From a bacterium (GTDB taxonomy: Bacteria; Acidobacteriota; Thermoanaerobaculia; Multivoradales; J023): 39,372 nucleotides of DNA. Positions 23,256 to 31,977 of this stretch are shown here, one piece after another (within the stretch, counting starts at the first letter, position 1; each line of letters starts with the position of its first letter). Under the pieces are notes generated by a model. The model was not told the origin of the DNA and ran no database searches. It was given only the letters and a program-made list of their open reading frames with translations. The stretch lies in contig JAAELT010000394.1 of NCBI GenBank assembly GCA_024226315.1, positions 1 through 39,372 on the forward strand, written 5' to 3'. The translations under genes were made by a program, and so were the position numbers.

Positions 23256-26159
23256 ATGGCAAAACCGACCAGACCGACACTGATCACCTTCGGGCCTGAA
23301 TCCGACTCCAAGAGCCCGAGCGTCGAGCCGGGCGCCGATCAGAAGATCGTCCGCGAGCTGGATCCGGACGGGCGCCCCGGTCGTTTCCACCTCGTACGTC
23401 AGGGTGAGACCGCCAATACCCTGCCGGTCTTTCCCAGTGCCCGGAAGCGCAGCTCGCTCGAGGCGATCCAGCTCCTGACCTCGGTGGCGAAGGCGCTGTC
23501 GGCCGAGAAAGACCACGCCCGGTTGATGGAGCTCATACTGCTGGCGGCCAAGGACCTCACCCTGGCCGACGGCGGCACCATCTACACCCGTACCGAAAAC
23601 GACCAGCTGCGGTTCGAGATCATGCTGACCGATTCGCTGGGCATCTCGCTCGGTGGCACCAGTGGTCGGCCGATCACCTTGCCGCCGCTGCCGCTGCACG
23701 ACACAGGCGGCAATCCCAACCAACGGATGGTGGCGGCGCGGGCCGCCATCTCCGGCGAGACGGTCAACATCCCCGACGCCTACGACGCGCAGGACTTCGA
23801 TTTCTCCGGCACCCGCGAGTTCGACGGTCGAACCGGCTATCGATCGAAGTCGTTTCTCACCGTGCCGATGAAGAACCACGAGGAAGAGGTCATCGGGGTG
23901 CTGCAGCTGATCAACGCCCAGGACCCCCTGACGGGCGATGTGGTGCCGTTCACGCTCGAAGACCAGTGGCTGGTCGAGGCGTTGGCGTCGCAGGCCGCGA
24001 TCACCCTGACCAAGCAGCGGCTGATCGTGGAGCTCAAGCAGGCGAAAGAGCAGGCCGAACAGTCTTCGCGGCTGAAGTCCGAGTTCGTGGCCAACATGAG
24101 CCATGAGCTGCGCACGCCGATGACGGTGATCATCGGCATGACCAAGCTGGCGCTCGACACCGAGCTCGACCCCGACCAGAACGACATGCTGCAGACGGTC
24201 TCGGCGTCGGCCGAGTCGTTGCTCCACGTCCTCAACGACGTGCTCGATTTCTCCAAGATCGAGGCTGGCAAGCTCGATCTGGAGACGGTGGAGTTCGACT
24301 TGAGGGAGCACGTCGGCAATACGCTACGCACCCTCGCCGAGTCGGCCCACGCCAAGCACCTGGAGCTCTTGTGCCGGTTCGCCGACGGCGTGCCCCGCTG
24401 CGTCCTGGGAGATTCCGGGCGGCTCCGGCAGGTGCTCTTCAACCTCATCGGCAACGCCGTCAAGTTCACCGAGGCCGGCGAGGTGCGGCTCGAGGCGGAC
24501 GTCGAGGAGCAAAGCCCCGAGTCTCTCGAGATTCACTTCCGGGTCTCGGACACCGGATGCGGCATTCTGTTCGAGAAACAAGATCTGATCTTCCAGTCCT
24601 TCACCCAGGCGGACGGGTCGACCACCCGTGGCCATGGCGGCACCGGCCTGGGGCTCTCGATCTCCCGCGAGCTGGTCTCCCTGATGGGCGGCGAGATCTG
24701 GGTGGAGAGCACCCCGGGTGAGGGTAGTACCTTCCATTTCACCGTGCGCTTCGACCGGATCGAGGATCTCGGTGCGGCGGCCGAAGAGGAGTGGCCGAAG
24801 CTGCGAGGCGTGCGGGCGCTGGTGGTCGACGACAACGTCACCGGCTCGCGCATCACCGCCGATCTGCTGGCGAAGTGGGGCATGCGGGTCGAGACCCTCA
24901 ACCGGGCGGCGTCGGCTCTCGAGACCTTGCAGCAAGCGGTGCGCGGCGACGATCCCTTCCGTCTGGTGCTGCTCGACTCGGTGATGCCCGAGGTGGGCGG
25001 CTTCGAGCTGGCGGAAGAGATTCACCTTCGCGAGGGGATTCGGGCCGCCACGGTGGTCATGCTCTCGTCGCTGGGCATGCGTGGCGATCTGGCGGCCAGA
25101 GAGCGTGCCGGGATCAAGGGTTGTCTGCTGAAGCCGGTCCTCGAATCGGAGCTGCTGCGGGTCGTGTACTCGGCCCTGGGTCACGCGCCGCGGCGTGACT
25201 CCCAGCCGGCGCGCGAAAAGCGGCGGGCGCCGCGTCGCAAGGCCCGGTCTATGCATGTGCTGCTGGCCGAGGACAGCCCGCTGAGCCAGAAACTGCTTCT
25301 GCGTATCCTCGCCGGCGAGGGACATACCTCGGTGACGGCGGCCAACGGCCGGGAGGCCCTTGCCGCCTACGACGAGGGGGAATTCGACCTGATTCTGATG
25401 GACGTCCAGATGCCTGAGCTGTGCGGTCTCGAGACGACCATGGAGATCCGTCGCCGCGAAGCGGCCAGCGGCCGCCACACGCCGATCGTGGCGCTCACCG
25501 CCGGCGCCATGAAGGGCGACCGCGAACGCTGCCTCGAGGCCGGCATGGACGCCTACGTCGCCAAGCCGCTCGAGCCGGAGGTGCTGCTCGAGCTGATGGA
25601 ACGGCTCGGCGAGCCGCGTCTGATCAAAGACCTCCTCGAAGGGGATGTGCTCGAAGGCGCCCCACGACCTGATCGCGGCCCGGCCGGACCAGAGGGCGCC
25701 CATCGTAGCGAGCGCCCGGTGCGGGTCGCTTCCTTTGGCAGCGACCCGCTGCGTCTGCCGTCCACCGTTACTTCGACGCCGCGGGTCTTCAGCCGCGACC
25801 GGACGCTGGCGCGCTGTGCCGAGGATCCCGAGTTCGCACGCGAGATCGTCGACCTGTTCTTCGAGTCCGCGGGCGAGCTGGTCACCGGCCTGCACGCCGC
25901 GGTCGGATCGGCCGACGCCGCCGAGGTCCACCGCCTGGCCCATCGCCTCAAGGGCGCGGCCACCAACGTCAGCGGCGACCGCGTCGAAGAGGTTTCGGGA
26001 CGGATCTCGAAGATGGCGCGCGAAGGCCGTCTCGAAGGTACACTCGAAGTGCTGAGCGAGCTCGACGTCGAGTTCGCCCACCTCGAGCGGGCGCTGGTCG
26101 AGTTCCGCATCGAGCTGCTGGCCCGCCACGGCGTGGCCGGTTCGCTGGCCATGCCTTGA
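23256..26159 (+). CDS. Hybrid sensor histidine kinase (GAF-HisKA-HATPase-REC-REC-Hpt), 967 aa
   Basis: A soluble phosphorelay protein with no transmembrane helix. Domains in order: a GAF sensor (about residues 70-265; QAAITLTKQRLIVELKQAKE at its end), HisKA with MSHELRTPM (phospho-histidine near 283), a HATPase with NAVKF, DTGCGI and GTGLGLSISRE, REC1 (VVDDN, phospho-aspartate in LLDSVMP near 574), REC2 (AEDSPLS, phospho-aspartate in LILMDVQMPE near 716, AKPLE) and a C-terminal Hpt with HRLAHRLKGAATN (histidine near 896). This is the BarA/EvgS-like layout for a multistep relay, and the final regulator must be encoded elsewhere. About 60 proline- and arginine-rich residues link REC2 to Hpt. 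No ribosome binding site is obvious before the ATG at 23256. The sigma-54 regulator gene is convergent and is not a receiver protein, so a direct link is unlikely. Confidence 0.93.
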   Translation: MAKPTRPTLITFGPESDSKSPSVEPGADQKIVRELDPDGRPGRFHLVRQGETANTLPVFPSARKRSSLEAIQLLTSVAKALSAEKDHARLMELILLAAKDLTLADGGTIYTRTENDQLRFEIMLTDSLGISLGGTSGRPITLPPLPLHDTGGNPNQRMVAARAAISGETVNIPDAYDAQDFDFSGTREFDGRTGYRSKSFLTVPMKNHEEEVIGVLQLINAQDPLTGDVVPFTLEDQWLVEALASQAAITLTKQRLIVELKQAKEQAEQSSRLKSEFVANMSHELRTPMTVIIGMTKLALDTELDPDQNDMLQTVSASAESLLHVLNDVLDFSKIEAGKLDLETVEFDLREHVGNTLRTLAESAHAKHLELLCRFADGVPRCVLGDSGRLRQVLFNLIGNAVKFTEAGEVRLEADVEEQSPESLEIHFRVSDTGCGILFEKQDLIFQSFTQADGSTTRGHGGTGLGLSISRELVSLMGGEIWVESTPGEGSTFHFTVRFDRIEDLGAAAEEEWPKLRGVRALVVDDNVTGSRITADLLAKWGMRVETLNRAASALETLQQAVRGDDPFRLVLLDSVMPEVGGFELAEEIHLREGIRAATVVMLSSLGMRGDLAARERAGIKGCLLKPVLESELLRVVYSALGHAPRRDSQPAREKRRAPRRKARSMHVLLAEDSPLSQKLLLRILAGEGHTSVTAANGREALAAYDEGEFDLILMDVQMPELCGLETTMEIRRREAASGRHTPIVALTAGAMKGDRERCLEAGMDAYVAKPLEPEVLLELMERLGEPRLIKDLLEGDVLEGAPRPDRGPAGPEGAHRSERPVRVASFGSDPLRLPSTVTSTPRVFSRDRTLARCAEDPEFAREIVDLFFESAGELVTGLHAAVGSADAAEVHRLAHRLKGAATNVSGDRVEEVSGRISKMAREGRLEGTLEVLSELDVEFAHLERALVEFRIELLARHGVAGSLAMP

Positions 26160-26172
26160 CGGCGGAGCCGTC
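26158..26172. other. Small hairpin between convergent genes
   Basis: GACGGC-GGA-GCCGTC is a perfect six-base-pair stem overlapping the stop of the hybrid kinase gene. It lies in the convergent gap before the sigma-54 activator gene ends at 26252. There is no T-run. It may help terminate transcription from one or both sides. Confidence 0.35.
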
Positions 26173-26251
26173 GAAGCCTCCACGCTGCTTCCCGGGTATT
26201 CGCCGACATCGATGCAAAGTCGATAGCGCTCTATGCACTCTGCAGGGCCCG

Positions 26252-27811
<1,560 letters not shown>

Positions 27812-27827
27812 GCCTGACGTCTGGCTC

Positions 27828-27871
27828 TTGTGGCTATTCACAATTTTAGTCCGCGTTGTGAAATACCACAA
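27828..27871. promoter_or_regulatory. Two TTGTG-N6-CACAA palindromes, likely activator binding sites
   Basis: TTGTG-GCTATT-CACAA lies at 27828-27843 and TTGTG-AAATAC-CACAA at 27856-27871 (the second extends by one more pair, G/C). The 16-bp sites are 28 bases apart. They are 75-130 bases upstream of the sigma-54 promoter at 27945, the usual distance for enhancer-binding proteins. A weaker copy, TTACC-AATAGC-CACGA, is at 27878-27893. The sites also overlap the likely promoter of the activator gene. Confidence 0.7.
27843..27871 (-). promoter_or_regulatory. Sigma-70-type promoter of the sigma-54 activator gene
   Basis: Reading leftward, TTGTGG (27866-27871) and TAAAAT (27843-27848) are spaced by exactly 17 bases. 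The start would be near 27836, about 25 bases before the ATG at 27811. Both palindromes overlap this promoter: one covers the -35 and spacer, the other the start site. This suggests that the activator represses its own synthesis. Confidence 0.6.
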
Positions 27872-27944
27872 CATGAATTACCAATAGCCACGATCGAGCT
27901 CGGGCCCTTCTCACAAACCATTGAAAACAAAGGGTCTCGCTTCC

Positions 27945-27960
27945 TGGCACGTTCCTCGCT
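27945..27960 (+). promoter_or_regulatory. Sigma-54 (RpoN) -24/-12 promoter
   Basis: TGGCACGTTCCTCGCT fits the consensus TGGCACG-N4-TTGCW with one mismatch (TCGC for TTGC). The invariant GG (27946-27947) and GC (27958-27959) are ten bases apart, as required. The start would be near 27971, giving a 17-base leader that begins just before GGAGG (27974-27978) and the ATG at 27988. The 27961 ATG is inside the promoter and is unlikely to be used. Confidence 0.72.
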
Positions 27961-27987
27961 ATGCCCATCTGGTGGAGGAACAAGACG

Positions 27988-28962
27988 ATGAAGACCTTGA
28001 TCTACGGCGCGGGACCGATCGGCCAATGGCTGGCGCTGCGCCTGCACTCGACCGGCAAGGACGTCACCCTGTTGGCCCGCGGCGAAACCTACCGCTCACT
28101 CCGGCAGGACGGCGTCCAGATCGTCGACGGGCTCACCGGCGAGCGGCACGTCGCTCGGGTAAAGCTGGTGGACCGCCTGGACACCGAGGACGCCTATGAC
28201 CTGGTGGTCGTTGCCATGCAGAAGGCCGGCCGCCTGGCGGTCTGCCCGGCGCTGGCTCGCAACCAGCATCTGAAGAACGTCCTCTTCCTGGGTAACGACG
28301 TCGCGGGCTTCCGCCGTTATCTCGATCATCTGCCAGAGGAGATCGTCCTGCTCGGGTTCCCCGGCGCCGGCGGTGGCTGGGACGGCGACGACCTCGTGGT
28401 CATGGACCGGGAAAAGCCTCGGGGTCACCATGGCGAGCTCTTCATCGGAGAGCTCGACGGCACGATCCGCGAGCGGACCCGGCAGATCGAGAAGCTGTTC
28501 GAAGCGGCGGACGTCGAGGTGAAAGTCGAAAAGGACATCGACGGCTGGCTCAAGTACCACTTCGCCTTCATGGCGCCCACCGCAGGGGTCATCTTCATGA
28601 AGGGCGGGGACATGCGCGCCGTGGCCACCGACCAGGAAGCGATCCATCGGTACTGCCGCGCCTGCCGCGAAGCCGGCGATGTCCTGCGCGCAGTCGGATA
28701 TCGCAAGCGTCAGCCACCGATCTTCAACCTCTACTACTGGCTCCCGCGGTGGCTCGAGCCGTTGGTCTTCAGCAGGCTCTTCGGCTCGCGCGGCGGCGAA
28801 GTCCGCTTTGGCCTCCACGTCCGCACGGTCGGCCCGGAGCTACGCGATCTGATGGAGGAATTCGCCGACCTCGAGGCCGAGGCCGGCCTGGAGACCCCCA
28901 CCCTCGACGCGCTGCTCGGCCATGTACCGCGGCCGGACGCGGAACGGGCGGAGGTGGCCTGA
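27988..28962 (+). CDS. Ketopantoate reductase-like (ApbA/PanE) oxidoreductase, 324 aa
   Basis: The N-terminal Rossmann domain has GAGPIGQWLALRL (the NADP-binding GxGxxG, residues 7-12) followed by VTLLARGETY. The C-terminal helical domain (about 170-310) includes DIDGWLKYHFAFMAPTAGVI, resembling the substrate domain of 2-dehydropantoate 2-reductase, with the lysine and surrounding residues retained. It differs enough from PanE of CoA synthesis that the true substrate may be another 2-oxo acid or aldehyde. The ATG at 27988 with GGAGG ten bases upstream is the first gene after the sigma-54 promoter. The next gene starts 108 bases later on the same strand. Confidence 0.85.
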   Translation: MKTLIYGAGPIGQWLALRLHSTGKDVTLLARGETYRSLRQDGVQIVDGLTGERHVARVKLVDRLDTEDAYDLVVVAMQKAGRLAVCPALARNQHLKNVLFLGNDVAGFRRYLDHLPEEIVLLGFPGAGGGWDGDDLVVMDREKPRGHHGELFIGELDGTIRERTRQIEKLFEAADVEVKVEKDIDGWLKYHFAFMAPTAGVIFMKGGDMRAVATDQEAIHRYCRACREAGDVLRAVGYRKRQPPIFNLYYWLPRWLEPLVFSRLFGSRGGEVRFGLHVRTVGPELRDLMEEFADLEAEAGLETPTLDALLGHVPRPDAERAEVA

Positions 28963-29070
28963 TCAGACGCGTAGAACCAAATCTGACGACCTGGAGAGAC
29001 CTTGAGTATCAAGACGTCACTGGAGTCTTCTGAGGGGCACTTGTCGAAAGCAGCAAAGGAGGAGATGCAC

Positions 29071-29925
29071 ATGAGACAGCGAATTCTGGTTATCGGTGCG
29101 ACAGGCCTACTGGGAGGACCTGTTGCGAACGGCCTGCGTGAAGCCGGCTTCACGGTGCGCGTGATGTCACGCGATGCCCGACGTGTACGCGCCAGGTTCG
29201 ACGACCCGTTCGAGGTCGTCGCCGGCGATGCCCTCGACGTCGCCGACGTCGAGAAGGCACTGGGGGGCTGCGAGGCCGTTCACGTCAGCATCGATCACGA
29301 TCAGGAAGACGAGTGCGTCACCCAGGTGCTGGAGGCGGCCCGCAGCCAGGGGCTCCAGCGCATCAGCTTCATCTCCGGCGTCACGGTCTGCGAGGAGAAC
29401 CGCTGGTTCCCACTGGTGGATCGCAAGCTCCGATCCGAACAGGCGATCCGTGCCAGCGGCATCGACTACGCCATCTTTCGCCCGGGCTGGTTCATGGAGA
29501 TGCTGGCGAACTTCGTGCACGGCGATCGGGTCTTCGTCTTCGGTAGGCCAAAGCGCCGCTGGCACTTCGTGGCGCTCCAGGATCTTGCCCGGATGGTGGT
29601 CGAGAGCTACCGGCGCCCGCAAGCGGCCAACAAGGCCTTCTACGTGCACGGCCCCGAGGCCCTGACCGTGCTCGAGGCGCAGCGGCGCTATTGCCGTGTC
29701 CTCCACCCCGACGTCGGGAAGCTTCGGAGTACTCCGTACTGGATGCTCCGCCTCATCGCCCGGCTCACCCGCAACACCCGGATGCAGAAGGGGATCGAGA
29801 TGGTCAACTACCTCGAGAGGGTGGGCGAGCGGGGTGACCCGAGTGAGGCCAATGCGATCCTGGGCGCACCGGAGATCACACTCGAACGGTGGCTGCGAAT
29901 GCAGAGTCGGGAGGAGGCCCGATGA
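29071..29925 (+). CDS. NmrA/atypical SDR NAD(P)-binding protein, 284 aa
   Basis: Starts MRQRILVIGATGLLGGPVAN, an atypical short-chain dehydrogenase fingerprint (GATGxxG, residues 9-15). Downstream segments such as RISFISGVTVCEENRWFPLV, FRPGWFMEMLANFVHGDRVF and FVALQDLARMVVESYRR match NmrA-like and Ycf39-like proteins, which often sense or use NAD(P)H and sometimes lack dehydrogenase activity. The catalytic Tyr-Lys pair of classical SDRs is not evident. The ATG at 29071 is preferred over 29065 because AAGGAGGAG ends seven bases before it. The product overlaps the next SDR gene by four bases (ATGA). Confidence 0.86.
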   Translation: MRQRILVIGATGLLGGPVANGLREAGFTVRVMSRDARRVRARFDDPFEVVAGDALDVADVEKALGGCEAVHVSIDHDQEDECVTQVLEAARSQGLQRISFISGVTVCEENRWFPLVDRKLRSEQAIRASGIDYAIFRPGWFMEMLANFVHGDRVFVFGRPKRRWHFVALQDLARMVVESYRRPQAANKAFYVHGPEALTVLEAQRRYCRVLHPDVGKLRSTPYWMLRLIARLTRNTRMQKGIEMVNYLERVGERGDPSEANAILGAPEITLERWLRMQSREEAR

Positions 29926-30761
29926 AGCGCGTGCTCGTCGCCGGCGCCACCGGCTATCTCGGGGGTTTCGTCGCCCGGGAGCTCGCGGCCCGCGGCTACT
30001 TCGTCCGCGCCCTTGCCCGCTCCCCAGAGAAGCTTGATCCTCTCAGGGACTCGTTGGACGAGATCGTCGAGGCCGAGGTCACGGGGCCCGAGACGCTGGA
30101 GCGCGTCTGCGACGGCATCGACGCGGTCTTCTCCTCAGTCGGTATCACCAGGCAGAAGGACGGCCTGACCTTCCGGGACGTCGACTGTCAAGGCAACAAG
30201 AATCTGCTCGACGTCGCCCTACGCGCCGGGGTCGAAAAGTTCGTCTACGTGTCGGCCCTGGGTGGCCCGAAGCTGCGCCATCTCGACATCGTGGACGCTC
30301 ACGAGGCCTTCGTCGACGAGCTGAAAGCGTCTGGCATCGGCTACGCGGTGCTGCGTCCGACCGGTTACTTCTCGGACATGGGCGAACTCCTCTCGATGGC
30401 CCGCAAGGGCAGGGTCTGGCTCATCGGCTCCGGCGAAAACCGCGTCAATCCGATCCATGGCGCCGACCTCGCCGTGGCCTGCGCCGACGCCATCGAGGGC
30501 GAGGCGACCGAGATCGAGGTGGGTGGCCCCGAGACCATGACCTGGAACGACGCCGCGGCGCTCGCGTTCGAGGTGCTCGGCCGGCCGGCCAGGATCACAC
30601 GTGTCCCCGAATGGCTGATGTGGCCGATGGTGCGCCTGGTCCGTCTCTTCGACCGTCACCAGGGTGAGCTGCTGGCCTTCTTCACCACCATGGCGACAAC
30701 CGACGTGGTGGCTCCCTCGACCGGTACCCACACCCTCGAAGCACTCTTCGACAGAGGATGA
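29922..30761 (+). CDS. Atypical SDR (NAD(P)H-binding) protein, 279 aa
   Basis: Begins MKRVLVAGATGYLGGFVARE with the GATGYLGG dinucleotide-binding motif at residues 8-15. Characteristic later parts are KFVYVSALGGPKL, GYAVLRPTGYFSDMGELL and INPIHGADLAV-like VNPIHGADLAVACADAI. This places it in the atypical-5/Ycf39-like SDR group. It is distantly similar to the preceding gene product and may be an old duplicate, though only about the first 20 residues are obviously alike. ATGA overlap with the preceding stop implies translational coupling. No substrate is known for either. Confidence 0.86.
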   Translation: MKRVLVAGATGYLGGFVARELAARGYFVRALARSPEKLDPLRDSLDEIVEAEVTGPETLERVCDGIDAVFSSVGITRQKDGLTFRDVDCQGNKNLLDVALRAGVEKFVYVSALGGPKLRHLDIVDAHEAFVDELKASGIGYAVLRPTGYFSDMGELLSMARKGRVWLIGSGENRVNPIHGADLAVACADAIEGEATEIEVGGPETMTWNDAAALAFEVLGRPARITRVPEWLMWPMVRLVRLFDRHQGELLAFFTTMATTDVVAPSTGTHTLEALFDRG

Positions 30762-30768
30762 AAGGAAG

Positions 30769-30984
30769 ATGCGTGATCACGGGAAAGCAGGCCCCAGGAC
30801 TACAGTGTTGGTGGTGGGCGGCTACGGCGCGGTTGGCAGCGAGCTGTGCCGAATCCTGTCCAGAGACAGCGACATCGACCCCGTGCCTGACCGAGAAGGT
30901 CGAGACCATCGAGAATGGAACACGCGATTCGCAGGAGCCGGCAAAGGCAAGGGCAGGTTGAAGAGGGAACGAGAAGGAGCCTGA
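30769..30984 (+). pseudogene. 5' stub of a saccharopine dehydrogenase-like gene
   Basis: From the ATG at 30769 (AAAGGAAG just upstream) the product reads TTVLVVGGYGAVGSELCRIL from about residue 11, a clear N-terminal Rossmann motif (GGYGAVGS) of saccharopine dehydrogenase-like oxidoreductases. After about 33 residues the similarity ends and a charged low-complexity tail (DREGRDHREWNTRF, then K/R/E-rich) leads to TGA at 30984. The usual length is 350-400 residues, so nearly all of the gene is gone while its start and ribosome binding site remain. Confidence 0.65.
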
Positions 30985-30986
30985 AT

Positions 30987-31460
30987 ATGTGGATCCCCGT
31001 TGTCGTCTGCGCGGTTTTCTACTCGCTCATCGCTGGAGCCGCCTGGTGGCGGCCGCAGGGCACACGGATGTTTCTGGGCTTCTTCTTCATCGTCTGTGGG
31101 CTCGGCATCAACGCCACGTTCACGATCCTGACCCCCGAGGACTATGTCCATATGGCGGACAACGCTTACCTGTCGCTGAGCCGAGACTTCTTCAACGGCC
31201 CATTCGCGGCACACCCCGTGCTTTTCATGGTCCCGGTCATCGTCTTCGAAACTGTGGTTGGCGTTTGTTTGCTGATGCGCGGTCGCCCGGTCAAGGTCGC
31301 GCTGGTCGCGGTGACGATGTTCTTGATCGCGGTCACACTCATCGGCATCGAAGAGCTGGCCAACCCGATCCTGGCACTGGTCACCGGGGCGCTGGCCACA
31401 CGCCCCGCTGAACGCTCCTTCTCGGACGTCGTTCGCGGAGCGCGACAGGAAAAGACGTGA
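30987..31460 (+). CDS. Four-helix membrane protein, 157 aa, unknown
   Basis: The product has four hydrophobic segments: VVVCAVFYSLIAGAAWW, MFLGFFFIVCGLGINATFTI, VLFMVPVIVFETVVGVCLLM and VALVAVTMFLIAVTLIGIEE. I do not recognise a named family. It starts at ATG 30987, two bases after the stop of the stub before it, with GAAGGAG upstream. It lies within the sigma-54 operon between two gene stubs. A DoxX-like or similar small quinone-related membrane protein is conceivable but not supported by a motif. Confidence 0.65.
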   Translation: MWIPVVVCAVFYSLIAGAAWWRPQGTRMFLGFFFIVCGLGINATFTILTPEDYVHMADNAYLSLSRDFFNGPFAAHPVLFMVPVIVFETVVGVCLLMRGRPVKVALVAVTMFLIAVTLIGIEELANPILALVTGALATRPAERSFSDVVRGARQEKT

Positions 31461-31464
31461 CGCC

Positions 31465-31590
31465 ATGAAATCTCGTCAACGCTTGATCAACCTCTTCCAC
31501 CGGGCGGCGACCGGCACCAAAAGGACCCGTACGCTGCTCACACCGGGGCCAGGATCGAAATTGACCATCCGGAGTCAGCCTCGGCCATAG
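31465..31590 (+). pseudogene. 5' stub, possibly isoprenylcysteine carboxyl methyltransferase-like
   Basis: The 41-codon frame starts MKSRQRLINLFHRAATGTKR, then TRTLLTP, and breaks into an unrelated tail ending in TAG. The opening resembles N-termini of small integral-membrane methyltransferases of the isoprenylcysteine carboxyl methyltransferase-like family, whose first helix would normally follow LTPVGA. The helices are absent. This family call is from memory of the N-terminal motif and is uncertain, but a stub with a retained start is clear from its position just after the upstream stop. Confidence 0.4.
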
Positions 31591-31606
31591 GAAGGACCAA
31601 AGAGCC

Positions 31607-31693
31607 ATGCTGGAGATCCTCGACTGGACCTATGCCTACCGCAAGCTGATGGTGGTCGACACGGCCTGCGAGCGGGACGGAGGTGAGACATGA
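31607..31693 (+). pseudogene. 28-codon 5' stub of an unidentified gene
   Basis: After AGGAAGGA (31589-31596) an ATG at 31607 opens MLEILDWTYAYRKLMVVDTA, followed by CERDGGET and TGA, which overlaps the next ATG (ATGA at 31690). The composition is that of a real protein N-terminus (balanced hydrophobic and charged residues), but it is too short for a domain. It may be a leader peptide or the start of a lost gene; the family is not recognised. Confidence 0.4.
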
Positions 31694-31977
31694 GCCGGCT
31701 CGAGATCATCCACCTGCGCTCGTGCGAGGAACCGCTCGAGGCCCTCGGACGGCGGATCCGCGAGTCGCTCGGGTCCGGGGGCGGGCAGACCGGTGTCACC
31801 GGGCAGACCGGTGTTACGCTGTATCACCGAGAAGGGCTGGAAACGGACGTGGCGGTTCACATTCATCACCTCGGGGCGCCCGAGGACGCAGGGCCGAGCA
31901 GCCTCGGTCTCCGGCTGGCGTCGTCGCTCAAGGCTTACGGCCTCGTCGAGCACACGACGTGGGGAGAGTTGAAATGA
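31690..31977 (+). CDS. Small protein, 95 aa, unknown
   Basis: The product begins MSRLEIIHLRSCEEPLEALG and has ETDVAVHIHHLGAPEDAGPS with two adjacent-type histidines, then LGLRLASSLKAYGLVEHTTW. It is soluble, with no signal peptide. An 18-bp tandem duplication (31781-31816) adds a repeated GQTGVT motif in a loop. ATGA overlaps join it to the stub before it and to the RND adaptor gene after it. Its tight coupling to the pump suggests a functional role with it, but no family is recognised. Confidence 0.65.
   Translation: MSRLEIIHLRSCEEPLEALGRRIRESLGSGGGQTGVTGQTGVTLYHREGLETDVAVHIHHLGAPEDAGPSSLGLRLASSLKAYGLVEHTTWGELK

Noticed and set aside
27812..27874. Longer N-terminus for the sigma-54 activator
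   Set aside because: The extra 21 residues would be encoded by the operator and promoter region and do not look like part of a GAF domain.
27961..27987. Earlier ATG start for the ketopantoate-reductase-like gene
   Set aside because: It lies at the -10 edge of the sigma-54 promoter, upstream of the predicted transcript start. The ATG at 27988 has GGAGG at good spacing.
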